Shown: positions 26,954 through 36,615 of the stretch, one piece after another | Layout: every line of letters begins with the position of its first letter | Position numbering within the stretch: position 1 is the stretch's first letter | Source: Alphaproteobacteria bacterium bin52 | GTDB lineage: Bacteria; Pseudomonadota; Alphaproteobacteria; Thalassobaculales; Thalassobaculaceae | Assembly (NCBI GenBank): GCA_002238645.1 | Contig: MPMT01000013.1 | Location: 1 to 64,000, forward strand | Length of the DNA stretch: 64,000 bases | Direction of reading: 5' to 3' | Position numbers and translations under genes: made by a program | The notes under the pieces: model-generated | What the model was told of the DNA's origin: nothing | The model's input: only the letters and a program-made list of their open reading frames with translations | The model's database searches: none

Positions 26954-27661
26954 ATGTCGCAGGAACTCGTGCCTACCGACAGCCTCATGGGACGGCTCTG
27001 TGCAGCCTGCCCGCGGGAATGGGCCGACTACGTCGGCCATGCCTTCGTGCGCGGGCTCGCGGACGGCTCCCTGCCGGCGGCGGCGTTCCGGTACTACCTT
27101 GCCCAGGACTACCTGTTCCTGATCCACTTCGCGCGGGCGTGGGGGCTGGCGGTCTACAAGTCGGAAACCCTCGAGGACATGCGCGCCGCCACCCAGGCGG
27201 TCTCGGCCATCATCGATGTCGAGATGGGCCTGCATGTCAGGTACTGCGCCGACTGGGGTCTCGACGAGGCCGCGATGCAGGCTGTCGACGAGGATCCCGC
27301 GTGCGTTGCCTATACCCGCTTCGTGCTCGAAGCGGGCATGGCCGGCGACCTGCTCGACCTGCTCACCGCGCTCTCGCCGTGCACGGTCGGCTACGGAGTG
27401 ATCGGCCGGTCGCTTGCCTCGGACCCGGCGACCCGGCGGGATGCCAACCCTTACCTCTCGTGGATAGAGATGTACTCGGGGGACGAATATCTCGACCTGG
27501 TGCGCGCGTCGGTCGCCCAGCTCGACCGGGTGGCGGAGCAGCGCGGCGGCCATGCCCGGATTCCGGGTCTTGCCGCCACCTTCCGTTCGGCGACGGTTCT
27601 CGAATCGGGGTTCTGGCAGATGGGGCTTGATGCGGCCGGTCGCGGGCAGGCGGCACGGTGA
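26954..27661 (+). CDS. tenA: TenA family protein (aminopyrimidine aminohydrolase / thiaminase II)
   Basis: The 235-residue helical protein hydrolyses the aminopyrimidine part of degraded thiamin for salvage. Family features are FRYYLAQDYLFLIHFARAWG, the catalytic cysteine in LSPCTVGYGVIG (residue 143) and NPYLSWIEMYSGDEYLDLV. Start ATG 26954 follows AAAGGG. I looked for a TPP riboswitch upstream and saw none. The stop shares one base with the mnmA start. Confidence 0.9.
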   Translation: MSQELVPTDSLMGRLCAACPREWADYVGHAFVRGLADGSLPAAAFRYYLAQDYLFLIHFARAWGLAVYKSETLEDMRAATQAVSAIIDVEMGLHVRYCADWGLDEAAMQAVDEDPACVAYTRFVLEAGMAGDLLDLLTALSPCTVGYGVIGRSLASDPATRRDANPYLSWIEMYSGDEYLDLVRASVAQLDRVAEQRGGHARIPGLAATFRSATVLESGFWQMGLDAAGRGQAAR

Positions 27662-28851
27662 TGCACGGGCTTGATCTCGACACGCCGCCGCACGCCACCC
27701 GCGTGGTCGTCGCCATGTCGGGTGGTGTGGATTCATCGGTCACCGCCGCCTTGGTCGCCGAGGCGGGCTACGAGGTCGTCGGGGTGACGCTGCAGCTCTA
27801 TGACCACGGCGCGGCGGTTCGCCGGCCGGGCGCCTGCTGCGCCGGACAGGACATCCACGACGCGCGCGACGTTGCCGAACGGATCGGTATCCCGCACTAC
27901 GTGCTCAACTACGAGGACAGGTTCCGCCAGTCGGTGATCGATGGATTTGCCGACAGCTACCTGCAAGGCGAGACACCGATCCCGTGCGTCAGCTGCAACC
28001 AGACCGTGAAGTTCCGCGACCTGCTCGCAACGGCGCGCGATCTCGGGGCGGCGGCACTTTGCACCGGGCATTACGTGCAGCGGGTTGCCGGTCCGGATGG
28101 CGTGAGGATGCGGATGGCGGTGGACCGGTCCCGGGACCAGAGCTACTTCCTGTTCGCGACGACACGCGCCCAGCTCGGGTTCCTGCGGTTCCCGCTGGGT
28201 GCAATGGAAAAACAGGAGACCAGGGAACACGCCCGACGGTTCGGCCTGGCGATCGCCGGAAAGCCCGACAGCCAGGATATCTGTTTCGTGCCGGACGGTC
28301 GTTACGCCGACGTGGTGCGCCGTTTGCGGCCCGGATCCGTGACACCAGGCGAGATCGTGCATGTGGACGGGACGGTTCTCGGAACCCACAACGGGGTGAT
28401 CGACTACACGGTCGGGCAGAGAAGGGGACTCGGAATCGGCGGCCGGAAATCGGGCGCCGGTCAGAGCGAGCCGCTCTACGTGGTACGAATCGAGCCCGCG
28501 GCGCATCGTGTCGTGGTCGGACCCCGCGCCGCCCTGGCCCGGCACGAGGTTGCGCTTGATGCCGTCAACTGGCTCGATCCTCGGGCACCGGATCGAGCGG
28601 GGATGCGCTGCCTGGTCCGGTTCAGGTCAACCCAGGAACCGGTCCCGGCCGAGTTTCGGTCCGAACCCGACGGGGGCGGTCATGTCCGGTTCCGGGTCCC
28701 GCAGTATGGCGTCTCTCCGGGCCAGGCGCTGGTGTGCTACCGGGATGACGGCACGGTGCTGGGCGGCGGATGGATCCGGGCTCGCCGGGATCGGACGCCG
28801 GCCGGTCGCGGCGGGCTTTCCGGCTGTGCGGCCCCGTTGGACGCCGCCTGA
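27661..28851 (+). CDS. mnmA: tRNA-specific 2-thiouridylase MnmA
   Basis: The 396-residue enzyme thiolates U34 of tRNA-Lys, -Glu and -Gln. It shows the PP-loop SGGVDSSVTAALVAEAGYEV, the catalytic cysteine in TPIPCVSCNQTVKFRDLL (C109) and the persulfide cysteine in KPDSQDICFVPDGRYADV. It begins with an extension (MHGLDLDTPPHATRVVVAMS) and is directly coupled to tenA (TGATG overlap). Sulfur may come from the desulfurase at 24364. Confidence 0.95.
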   Translation: MHGLDLDTPPHATRVVVAMSGGVDSSVTAALVAEAGYEVVGVTLQLYDHGAAVRRPGACCAGQDIHDARDVAERIGIPHYVLNYEDRFRQSVIDGFADSYLQGETPIPCVSCNQTVKFRDLLATARDLGAAALCTGHYVQRVAGPDGVRMRMAVDRSRDQSYFLFATTRAQLGFLRFPLGAMEKQETREHARRFGLAIAGKPDSQDICFVPDGRYADVVRRLRPGSVTPGEIVHVDGTVLGTHNGVIDYTVGQRRGLGIGGRKSGAGQSEPLYVVRIEPAAHRVVVGPRAALARHEVALDAVNWLDPRAPDRAGMRCLVRFRSTQEPVPAEFRSEPDGGGHVRFRVPQYGVSPGQALVCYRDDGTVLGGGWIRARRDRTPAGRGGLSGCAAPLDAA

Positions 28852-28866
28852 CGCCGGTCCGCTCGG

Positions 28867-28896
28867 TTGACAATCGCCGCGTTCTCTCCCTATATC
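28867..28896 (+). promoter_or_regulatory. Promoter of tRNA-Met
   Basis: TTGACA at 28867-28872 and TATATC at 28891-28896, spacer 18, end 14 bases before the tRNA. Position and quality fit a strong tRNA promoter. Confidence 0.6.
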
Positions 28897-28910
28897 CGCC
28901 CGGTCGACGG

Positions 28911-28987
28911 GGCGGAGTAGCTCAGCTGGTTAGAGCAGCGGAATCATAATCCGCGTGTCGGGGGTTCGAGTCCCTCCTCCGCTACCA
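28911..28987 (+). tRNA. tRNA-Met (anticodon CAT)
   Basis: This 77-base cloverleaf has acceptor arms GGCGGAG/CTCCGCT, D-loop AGCTCAGCTGGTTAGAGC, anticodon loop around CAT, T-arm GGGGGTTCGAGTCCCTC and an encoded ACCA end. The elongator-type D-loop and the first base pair (G-U rather than the C-A mismatch of initiators) argue for the elongator Met tRNA. No integrase or att repeat was seen next to it. Confidence 0.93.
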
Positions 28988-29052
28988 GTCCCGTCCCCTT
29001 GCGCGCATGTCCGCGGGAAGACCCCGGCGCCCATGCTTGAGCGGAGATCCTG

Positions 29053-29658
29053 ATGAAGCTCTACCATGCTCCCAATTCCCGTTCGGTCAGGATCCTCTGG
29101 CTGCTCGAGGAACTCGCCATTCCCCATGAAGTCGTCGACTTCAAGCTCGGCGAGAAGGCGATGCGCGATGCGCCCTACCTCAAGGTGCATCCGATGGGCC
29201 GGGTGCCGGCGCTGGAAGACGGCGACATCACCCTGTTCGAGTCCGGCGCCATCGTCGAGTACCTGCTTGCCCGCCACGGCAACGGGCGCATGGTTCCGGC
29301 CCAGGACTCGCCGGAGTTCCCGGTGTACCTGCAGTGGCTGCACTATGCCGAAGGCATGATCATGCCGCAGGTCAACGTCATCGTGGTCGAAACCGTTTTC
29401 CTGCCGCCCGAACGCCGCAACCAGACCAATGTCGACCGGGCGACGCGCCTGCTGACCCGGATGCTGACCGCGGTCGACGCGGGCCTCGAGGGGAGCGAGT
29501 ACCTCGCGGGCGACTTCTCGGGTGCCGACATCATGACCGGGCATGCCTGCTATGCCGCCAGCAGGTTTGGCGCCGACATGACTTCGTTCCCGCAGGTTGC
29601 CGCCTATGTCGAACGGCTGGGTGCCCGACCCGCGTTCCAGCGTGCGCTGGCTCGCTGA
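29053..29658 (+). CDS. Glutathione S-transferase family protein
   Basis: The 201-residue cytosolic protein has a thioredoxin-like N-terminal domain (MKLYHAPNSRSVRILWLLEE; cis-proline region MGRVPALEDGDITLFESGAI) and an all-helical C-terminal domain (EGSEYLAGDFSGADIMTGHA). SNAIL/TRAIL-type residues ESGAI bind glutathione. The electrophile substrate is unknown. It starts 66 bases after tRNA-Met. Confidence 0.9.
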   Translation: MKLYHAPNSRSVRILWLLEELAIPHEVVDFKLGEKAMRDAPYLKVHPMGRVPALEDGDITLFESGAIVEYLLARHGNGRMVPAQDSPEFPVYLQWLHYAEGMIMPQVNVIVVETVFLPPERRNQTNVDRATRLLTRMLTAVDAGLEGSEYLAGDFSGADIMTGHACYAASRFGADMTSFPQVAAYVERLGARPAFQRALAR

Positions 29659-29738
29659 CTCTACCTTCGTGATCAGGACTGCCCCCGTGTCGGGGGTCGA
29701 GTAGGAAGCCCGCAGTGACCGGCTTCCGGGAAGGGCGC

Positions 29739-30626
29739 ATGACAGCAGTCGGCAGCCAGCGAGGAGTCCAGGCGAAGGGCCTCCTGTTCGCCGTGTTCGG
29801 CATCCTGCTTCTGTCGCCGGACACCCTGATCATTCGCCTGGTCGATACTGATCCCTGGACCTTCATCGCGTGGCGCGGAGCGCTGATGGCGGTCGGCATG
29901 ACCGTCATCATTGTCGTCCTGCACGGTCTCGCGACACCCGCGCGGGTCATCGCGATCGGATGGCCGGGGATCGTGATTGCCGTGCAGTTCGCGGTCAACA
30001 ATGCCGCCTTCCAGCTCTCGGTGCAGAGCACGTCGGTGGCCAACACCCTTGCGATCATTGCCACCGCGCCACTGTTTGCCGCCATCTTCTCGGTGATCCT
30101 GCTGCGTGAACGGGTCCCGCTGCGCACCTGGGTCGCGATCGGCCTGTCGCTTGCGGGAATTGCGCTGGTGTTTGCCGGCGACTGGCAGGCCGGGGGCAGC
30201 CAGTTCGGCAATGTCGCCGCCCTGGTGACCGCGATCGGGCTTGGCGGGCACTTCGTTCTGGTGCGGCTGGCACGACCCAGGGACATGACCCCGGCGATCG
30301 CCGCCGGCGGGGTGCTGATCTGCCTGAGTGGCCTGGTCATGGCAGAGTCGATCTACGTGGCGCCGGTCGGTTTCGGTCTTCTGGTGGTGCTCGGCCTCAT
30401 CCTGCTGCCGGTCTCCTTCCTGCTGCTGACCCGCGCACCGCGGTACATTTCCGCACCGGAAGTCAGCCTGATCCTGCTGCTCGAGACCATCCTGGGCCCG
30501 CTCTGGGTGTGGCTGGCGATTGCCGAGACACCGCCGCTGCTCACTCTGGTCGGCGGTGGCATGATCATTGTAGTGCTGGCCGTCCATGCAGTTCTTGCGT
30601 TGTGGGCCACTTCCCCGCGGAGATGA
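29739..30626 (+). CDS. EamA-family (DMT superfamily) transporter
   Basis: The 295-residue inner-membrane protein has ten predicted helices in two EamA repeats, e.g. GLLFAVFGILLLSPDTLIIR and LLLLETILGPLWVWLAIAET. The loop LLRERVPLRTWVAIGLSLAG is typical. Members export amino acids or small metabolites. Start ATG 29739 follows GGAAGG; GTG 29715 is an alternative. The amidohydrolase gene begins 6 bases after its stop, suggesting co-expression. Confidence 0.85.
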   Translation: MTAVGSQRGVQAKGLLFAVFGILLLSPDTLIIRLVDTDPWTFIAWRGALMAVGMTVIIVVLHGLATPARVIAIGWPGIVIAVQFAVNNAAFQLSVQSTSVANTLAIIATAPLFAAIFSVILLRERVPLRTWVAIGLSLAGIALVFAGDWQAGGSQFGNVAALVTAIGLGGHFVLVRLARPRDMTPAIAAGGVLICLSGLVMAESIYVAPVGFGLLVVLGLILLPVSFLLLTRAPRYISAPEVSLILLLETILGPLWVWLAIAETPPLLTLVGGGMIIVVLAVHAVLALWATSPRR

Positions 30627-30632
30627 GAGACC

Positions 30633-31538
30633 ATGCAGGTCGTCGACGCGCATCATCATTTCTGGGATCTCGCAGCCGGCCGCCATCCGTGGCTGGTCGG
30701 TGATCCCGAACCCGGGTTCTTTCTTGGCGACTACTCCGCGATCAGGCGGACGTACCTGCCTGACGACTATCGCCGCGATGCGGACGGGTTCGATGTCGTT
30801 GCCACCGTGCATGTGGAGGCCGAGTGGGACCGGTCCTCACAGGTCGCGGAAACCGAGTGGCTCACCGGTCTCAACCGGGAGTTCGGGCTTCCCAGTGTCA
30901 TCGTCGGTCATGTGTGGCTGGCGGAGCCAGCCTGCGAGAGCATCCTGCGCGGCCACATGGCCCACCCGCTGTTTCGTGGCGTGCGATCGAAGCCGGTGAC
31001 GTCGCCGGACGGCGACCCCGCGTCGCTGCCGGTTGCGGGCACCATGCGGGATCCGGCCTGGCGCGCCGGTCTCGCCGTGCTCGAGCGGCTCGGGCTGACT
31101 TATGATCTCAGGGTTCCGTACTGGCACCTCGGGGAGGCGGCTGATGCAATCGGACCGCACGGCGACCTGCCGGTGGTCCTCAACCACACCGGGTTTCCCT
31201 GGGATCGCAGCGAGGACGGACTTGCCGCGTGGCGGACCGCGATGAAGACGTTGGCAGCCCTGCCGAATGTCCATGTGAAACTGTCGGAACTCGGACTGAA
31301 GGATGCGCCGTGGACCGTCGACGGCAACCGGCGCGTCGTGTGCGAGGCGGTCGAGATCTTCGGGATCGACCGCTGCATGTGGGCCTCGAACTTTCCGGTC
31401 GCCGGCCTGCGGATCGGCTACCGCGCACAGCTCGAGGGGATGCTCGAGATCCTGGGCGACCTTTCGGCAGACGACCGGGACCGGGTGTTCCGCGGAAACG
31501 CCGCTGCCTTCTACCGCATCGGCGGCATCGCGCCGTAA
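30633..31538 (+). CDS. Amidohydrolase family protein (fuconolactonase-like TIM barrel)
   Basis: The 301-residue metal-dependent hydrolase of the amidohydrolase_2 family starts with the metal-binding motif VVDAHHHFWDLAAGRHPWL. Further ligand regions are VATVHVEAEWDR, LPVVLNHTGFPWDRSEDG and RCMWASNFPVAGLRIGY, the last holding the usual late acidic or neutral ligand position (ASNFP where many members have SDWP). Lactonases of sugar acids and decarboxylases share this fold; I cannot choose between them. Confidence 0.85.
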   Translation: MQVVDAHHHFWDLAAGRHPWLVGDPEPGFFLGDYSAIRRTYLPDDYRRDADGFDVVATVHVEAEWDRSSQVAETEWLTGLNREFGLPSVIVGHVWLAEPACESILRGHMAHPLFRGVRSKPVTSPDGDPASLPVAGTMRDPAWRAGLAVLERLGLTYDLRVPYWHLGEAADAIGPHGDLPVVLNHTGFPWDRSEDGLAAWRTAMKTLAALPNVHVKLSELGLKDAPWTVDGNRRVVCEAVEIFGIDRCMWASNFPVAGLRIGYRAQLEGMLEILGDLSADDRDRVFRGNAAAFYRIGGIAP

Positions 31539-31542
31539 GGGA

Positions 31543-32193
31543 TCAGACCATCGGATAGGCGGCCGCGACCAGGGAGGTCTGGATGTCCCAGACCGACTGG
31601 GAAACCGCCTGGCCGATCAGGTCCATCCTGCGGATCTGCTCGATCCGGTCCTGCATCTGCTTGAACTCCCGCTGCGGCACCAGTTCCTGGAGAATTCCGC
31701 ATTCGTAGGTCAGGCAGATGATCACGATGTCGCGCGGGTCCGGGATCTCGTCAGAGAACAGTACGCCCATGATCCGCAGCTTGACCTCGCGTTCGGCGGT
31801 CCCGTCGACCACCGGGTAGCGGCGGGACCGGAACACCCACAGGAACCGTTCGTCCTGTCGTTCCAGAATGCCACGCTGCACCAGTCTCGCGAGCGCCTTT
31901 TCGCGGATGTTGACCGCATCGTTCGCGATGGTCTCGACCCAGTAGCGCGGTGTCTGCCGCTCGCTGCTCGCGGCGATCAGCGCGAGCGCCGGATCCAGCA
32001 GGTCGTCATCCACTGGTGTCGGGTCGATCAGGGTCAGGGAATCGAGATCCGTGTCGATCCGGTTCGCCAGAGCCAGGTCCATCAGGACCGCGCCGGACAG
32101 TGCGTAGCGGATGGCACCCTCGGCGACCGGCAGGAAGTCGCCGTCGGTGTCATCCAGCAACAGCAGCATCAGTTCTTCCGGGAACGTCAGCAT
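31543..32193 (-). CDS. GPP34/GOLPH3-like protein
   Basis: The 216-residue all-helical protein starts MLTFPEELMLLLLDDTDGDF, the signature opening of the GPP34 family (eukaryotic GOLPH3/Vps74, which bind PI4P on the Golgi). It continues with IRYALSGAVLMDLALANRID, EKALARLVQRGILERQDERF and YPVVDGTAEREVKLRIMGVL. Full length is comparable to eukaryotic cores. Bacterial members have no settled function; an association with membrane lipids is inference. It is convergent with the amidohydrolase gene, 4 bases apart. Confidence 0.82.
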   Translation of the reverse strand: MLTFPEELMLLLLDDTDGDFLPVAEGAIRYALSGAVLMDLALANRIDTDLDSLTLIDPTPVDDDLLDPALALIAASSERQTPRYWVETIANDAVNIREKALARLVQRGILERQDERFLWVFRSRRYPVVDGTAEREVKLRIMGVLFSDEIPDPRDIVIICLTYECGILQELVPQREFKQMQDRIEQIRRMDLIGQAVSQSVWDIQTSLVAAAYPMV

Positions 32194-32338
32194 GGTCGTC
32201 GTACCTCGTTGCCACCTGTGTTCCGGACCGGCCCGGGCGTTCCGGGGTCCGACCCCTCCATCATATCTGCAGTCTTTGCCCCTGTTTGTCCACAGGGTTG
32301 ATCGAGACCGAGTGCGCCGTTGCCGGCCGGGTGAGCGA

Positions 32339-33553
32339 TCATGCCTGCTTGCGCAGCAGAAACTCCCGTCCCACCTTCACCGCAGGTTGACCGCCATAGT
32401 CGACGATGTCAGCCGTCGCGTAGGTCTCGCTCCACTTCTCGGGCAGGTATGAACCCGTCCCGACCACGTCGATCGGTGCGTCGGCGAGTGCCATGATCCG
32501 GCACTTCTCGGGTGAAAACCCGCTCGATGCCACGATCCGGGCACCCTCGAAACCGGCGGCGTCAAGCTGTTCGCGCAGGTACCAGATCGCGGCGGCGGAG
32601 ACACCGGTCCCGATCAGGTGCCGCAGTTCCGGTTCCGAGCGGTAGCCGCGAATTGCACGCGGCGCATTGCGCTCGATCGCCGCGTAGGACCGTCCCATGT
32701 CGAGACCTTCGATGTAGCGCCCGCCGTGGGTATCGAGCCGGATCGAGAGCCGACCCTGTCGTACGATATCCGGGAACCGGGCGCAGACCGCGATCGCGTC
32801 GGAGACTTCCCGGCCGAAGTAGTCCACCAGCACCGTCAGGTCCTGGTCGGGGTGGGTGTTGCGGAACATCTCCGCGGCGCGCACCGTCGAGCCGGCATAG
32901 CCGATCAGCGCATGCGGCATGGTACCGAGCCCGCGCTCGCGGCCGAAGAAGTGGGCGGTGTTGTCGGTGGCGCTGCCGACAAAGCCGATGGCGCCGACCT
33001 TCTTGCGCGCCTTGTGCGAGCCGACGCTGGCGCCGTAGGCCATGAGTTCGCCCATCTCGTTGCCGGCGCAGTGACGCGCGTCCATGGCGAGAAACGCCAC
33101 CTTCGGCAGTTCGACACACATCACGTAGGCGTTGTAGGCCGCCACGCAGGCTCCGCCCAGCTTCTGCAGGAACTGGGTCTCGAGATCGACAAGATCGTGG
33201 AATGACCCCGAGATGTAGAGGATCGGTTCGCCGGCGCCGACCCAGGCACCTTCCCGGTACTTCAGGTCGACCTCGATTCCGGTGCCGCGCTCCTGTGCCA
33301 TGTGCTCGAGCCAGGCGATCGCCAGCCTCGGTGCCGAGGTCACTGGACGGCGCATGAACACCGCGTAGGTGACGGGCTTGTCTCCGAAGCGTGCAACGAT
33401 CGCCTTGGTACGCAGGAAGTAGCTGTCGACATAGCGCGACAGGCTTGTGCCGTCCGGCTCGACCGTCATGCGTGGCACAGGTGTCGCGTGCCCTGCATCT
33501 GCGTTCACGTCCCGGGAACCGGCCGGCGGCTGGTCTTGCGTGCGTCTGCTCAT
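32339..33553 (-). CDS. Nicotinate phosphoribosyltransferase family protein
   Basis: The 404-residue enzyme of the NAPRTase family would make nicotinate mononucleotide for NAD salvage. Landmarks are TSLSRYVDSYFLRTKAIVAR, LETQFLQKLGGACVAAYNAY, the phosphoribosyl region MDARHCAGNEMGELMAYGAS, and RIVASSGFSPEKCRIMALAD followed by IDVVGTGSYLPE. The start at 33553 is preceded by a GGAGG-like site; the first ~28 residues look unconserved and ATG 33469 is an alternative. Confidence 0.88.
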   Translation of the reverse strand: MSRRTQDQPPAGSRDVNADAGHATPVPRMTVEPDGTSLSRYVDSYFLRTKAIVARFGDKPVTYAVFMRRPVTSAPRLAIAWLEHMAQERGTGIEVDLKYREGAWVGAGEPILYISGSFHDLVDLETQFLQKLGGACVAAYNAYVMCVELPKVAFLAMDARHCAGNEMGELMAYGASVGSHKARKKVGAIGFVGSATDNTAHFFGRERGLGTMPHALIGYAGSTVRAAEMFRNTHPDQDLTVLVDYFGREVSDAIAVCARFPDIVRQGRLSIRLDTHGGRYIEGLDMGRSYAAIERNAPRAIRGYRSEPELRHLIGTGVSAAAIWYLREQLDAAGFEGARIVASSGFSPEKCRIMALADAPIDVVGTGSYLPEKWSETYATADIVDYGGQPAVKVGREFLLRKQA

Positions 33554-33625
33554 GGAAACGGACCCGCCTCCGCGGGGGCAGTTGCCACCATCAGCCCTCG
33601 CTTTTGCCGATCGGCCGGCACCAGG

Positions 33626-34996
33626 TCAAGATGCGGCGACCCGGCGCGCTCCCAGCATGTCGGAAATCAGGAACGCGAGTTCGAGCGCCTGCGACGCGTT
33701 CAGCCGCGGATCGCAGTGGGTGTGATAGCGGTCCGCGAGCGACTGCTCGGTGATCCTGCTCGACCCGCCGCCGAGGCACTCGGTGACGTCCTGTCCGGTC
33801 ATCTCCAGGTGCACCCCGCCGGCATAGGTGCCCTCGGCGGCGTGGGTCTCGAAGAAGCCCCGCACCTCGGCAAGGATCCGGTCGACGGGACGGGTCTTGT
33901 AGCCGTTCGACGACGTGATCGTGTTGCCGTGCATCGGGTCGCACGACCAGACCACGGTTCGTCCCTCGCGTTCGACCGCCCGGATCAGCGGCGTCAGTTT
34001 TTCGGCCACCTGGTCGGAGCCCATTCGGCAGATGAGCGTGAGCCGACCCGGCTCGTCGTCGGGATTGAGGGTGTCGATCAGCCGCAGCAGGTCATCGGGA
34101 TCAAGCGAGGGCCCGCACTTCAGGCCCAGCGGATTGTGGACGCCGCGGGCAAACTCGACATGGGCTCCGTCCGGTTGCCTGGTCCGGTCGCCGATCCAGA
34201 TCATGTGGGCCGACGTGCTGAACCAGCCGCCATCGTCGGTGATGGTGTCGCGTCGGGTCATCGCCTGCTCATAGCCGAGCAGCAGGGCTTCGTGCGAGGT
34301 ATAGAACTCGGTCTCCCGCAGCTGCTGGGTGGACCCGGCGTCCACCCCGCAGGCGCGCATGAAGCGCAGGCACTCGTCGATACGCGTGGAGATCTCCTGG
34401 AACCGGTCGCTCTGCGGCGTGCTGGAGACAAAGCCCAGGGTCCAGCGGTGGATTTCCTCCAGGTCGGCAAATCCGCCCTGGGCAAAGGCGCGCAACAGGT
34501 TGAGCGTTGCCGCCGACTGGGTATACGCCCGCAGCTGCCGGTCGGGATCGGGCTCGCGCGAATCCCTGGCGAAACTGATCCCGTTGATGATGTCGCCGCG
34601 GTAACTGGGCAGTTCCATCCCGTCCTGGACTTCCACCGGGCTCGAACGCGGCTTGGCGAACTGGCCCGCCAGGCGTCCGACCTTGACCACCGGCATGCCG
34701 GCGGCAAAGGTCATGACTACTGCCATCTGCAGCAGGACCCGAAAGGTATCGCGGATGATATCCGGGGAGAACTCGGCGAAGCTTTCCGCACAGTCGCCGC
34801 CTTGCAGCAGGAAACCCTTCCCCTGTGCGACCCGCCCGAGCGATTCCTTCAGGCGCAGCGCCTCGCCGACAAAAACCAGCGGGGGGTATCCCGACAGTTC
34901 GTTCTCTACCCGGTCGAGGTGATCCGTATCCCGGTATTCCGGGACCTGAAGGATCGGAAACTGCCGCCAGGAACCGGGACTCCAGCTCTTCTCCAT
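33626..34996 (-). CDS. Class II 3-deoxy-7-phosphoheptulonate (DAHP) synthase
   Basis: The 456-residue plant-type DAHP synthase catalyses the first step of the shikimate pathway from PEP and erythrose 4-phosphate. Motifs are [80 protein letters not shown] and [20 protein letters not shown]. The start follows AGGAAGGA. It is separated from the MFS gene by a short divergent spacer and has no aro neighbours here. Confidence 0.95.
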   Translation of the reverse strand: MEKSWSPGSWRQFPILQVPEYRDTDHLDRVENELSGYPPLVFVGEALRLKESLGRVAQGKGFLLQGGDCAESFAEFSPDIIRDTFRVLLQMAVVMTFAAGMPVVKVGRLAGQFAKPRSSPVEVQDGMELPSYRGDIINGISFARDSREPDPDRQLRAYTQSAATLNLLRAFAQGGFADLEEIHRWTLGFVSSTPQSDRFQEISTRIDECLRFMRACGVDAGSTQQLRETEFYTSHEALLLGYEQAMTRRDTITDDGGWFSTSAHMIWIGDRTRQPDGAHVEFARGVHNPLGLKCGPSLDPDDLLRLIDTLNPDDEPGRLTLICRMGSDQVAEKLTPLIRAVEREGRTVVWSCDPMHGNTITSSNGYKTRPVDRILAEVRGFFETHAAEGTYAGGVHLEMTGQDVTECLGGGSSRITEQSLADRYHTHCDPRLNASQALELAFLISDMLGARRVAAS

Positions 34997-35045
34997 CGGG
35001 GAGGGTCCTTCCTCTCGGTCTCAATCTGGCGGCACTCCTACCAGC

Positions 35046-36470
35046 ATGACCGGGACAAGTGAAGCCGAATGCCGGGCGCGAGGGTGCGCAGCGCGGCGGG
35101 ACTGTGCGAAACTGCGGCCGACACGGTCACTTCCTGGCGGGCATGCAGTCGTGCACGGACACACGTTTTCCATATTGGGACTGCCGGTCGCTGCGTCGGT
35201 CCGTCGGATCGCCGGGCCCGGGCCCCAGACCGCACTCGTCCGTGCCATCCTGCTGGTATTCCTGCCGTTCTCCGCCGGTTACTATCTCTCCTACTTCTAC
35301 CGCTCGACCAACGCGGTCATCGCACCGCAGCTGGTTTCCGAGGTGGGGCTGAACGCCGGTGACCTCGGGTTCCTTACCTCGATGTACTTCCTCACCTTTG
35401 CGGCCTTCCAGTTGCCGCTCGGGATCCTGCTCGACCGCTACGGGCCGCGGCGGGTGCAGAGTTGCCTGCTGCTTGCCGCCGCCGCCGGCGCGCTCCTGTT
35501 CTCGTTCGGTGACGACATCGTCACGCTTGCCGTCGGACGCGGACTGATCGGGCTCGGGGTCGCCGGTTGCCTGATGGCGGCGATCAAGGCCGGCACCATC
35601 TGGTTCGATACCCGGCACTGGCCCGTGGTCAACGGTTGCCTGCTGGCGGTCGGGGGCCTCGGCGCGGTATCGGCCACCGCGCCGCTCGAGGCGGCCCTGG
35701 GAGTGGTCGGCTGGCGCCACATCTTCGTGGCGCTCGCCTGTGCCACTGTTCTGGTGTCCGGGCTGATCCTTGTCGTGGTGCCCGAAAGCCGTACGGCTGT
35801 CGTGCGCTCCGGGCTCGTCCAGCAGGTCCGGGAACTCGGGCGCATCTATACCGACCGCGTGTTCTGGCGCCTGGCGCCGCTCACGGTGGCCGGAATGTCG
35901 GCGAACCTCGCGATCCAGGGTCTGTGGGCCGGTCCGTGGCTGCGGGACGTCGCCGGGTTCGGACGCGACGGGGTCGCGCTTTACCTGCTGGCGCTCGCGC
36001 TGGCACTCACGGTCGGTTCGGTGCTGCTCGGCGTGGCGGCGAGCTGGGCCGAGCGCAGGGGATTTCCGCTGCTCTCGTTCTTCGTCGTGTTCTCGATCGC
36101 CTTCCTGCTGGTCCAGACCGTGATCCTGACCGGTGTTGTGCCCCAGGCCTTGTGGACCTGGATCGGCTTCGGCCTGGTTGCCAACATCGCCATGGCGACC
36201 ATCGCCTACCTGACGCGCTACTTCCCGCCGGAGCAGTCCGGCCGGGTGATCACCGCGATGAACATGCTGATCTTCTCCGGCGTGTTTCTCACCCAGTACC
36301 TGATCGGCGAGGTGATCGACCTGTGGCCGAAGGACGCGGACGGCGGTTACCACCCGCAGGCCTACATGGCGGCCTTTGGCGCGGTGGCCGTGGCGCAGCT
36401 GGCGAGTCTCCTGTGGTTCGTGTTGCGCCGGCCGCAAGACGACGGGTCCCGCCAGGAGCCCGTGATCTGA
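35046..36470 (+). CDS. MFS transporter
   Basis: The inner-membrane protein has 12 predicted helices, beginning at AILLVFLPFSAGYYLSYFYR. The MFS loop 2-3 signature is GILLDRYGPRRVQSCLLLAA. Similar proteins export or import organic acids. The frame is open from 35046, but the first ~60 residues are polar and improbable; a GTG near 35151 or 35199 could be the true start. Expressed divergently from the DAHP synthase gene. Confidence 0.82.
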   Translation: MTGTSEAECRARGCAARRDCAKLRPTRSLPGGHAVVHGHTFSILGLPVAASVRRIAGPGPQTALVRAILLVFLPFSAGYYLSYFYRSTNAVIAPQLVSEVGLNAGDLGFLTSMYFLTFAAFQLPLGILLDRYGPRRVQSCLLLAAAAGALLFSFGDDIVTLAVGRGLIGLGVAGCLMAAIKAGTIWFDTRHWPVVNGCLLAVGGLGAVSATAPLEAALGVVGWRHIFVALACATVLVSGLILVVVPESRTAVVRSGLVQQVRELGRIYTDRVFWRLAPLTVAGMSANLAIQGLWAGPWLRDVAGFGRDGVALYLLALALALTVGSVLLGVAASWAERRGFPLLSFFVVFSIAFLLVQTVILTGVVPQALWTWIGFGLVANIAMATIAYLTRYFPPEQSGRVITAMNMLIFSGVFLTQYLIGEVIDLWPKDADGGYHPQAYMAAFGAVAVAQLASLLWFVLRRPQDDGSRQEPVI

Positions 36471-36615
36471 CGGCCCGCCGCGGGCGGGCACGCGTACCCG
36501 GCATCATCCGGTGCGTGTGGCTGCGGTTCCCTGACGTGCGCGAACATCGGCCGTGCTCGCGTCCGGACGCCCGGACATACCCGAAGCGTTCGGCCGTCCG
36601 CGGTGGGGCCTGGGC

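Noticed and set aside
28911-28987. tRNA-Met as an integration site of a genomic island
   Set aside because: No integrase gene and no repeat of the tRNA 3' end was noticed nearby.
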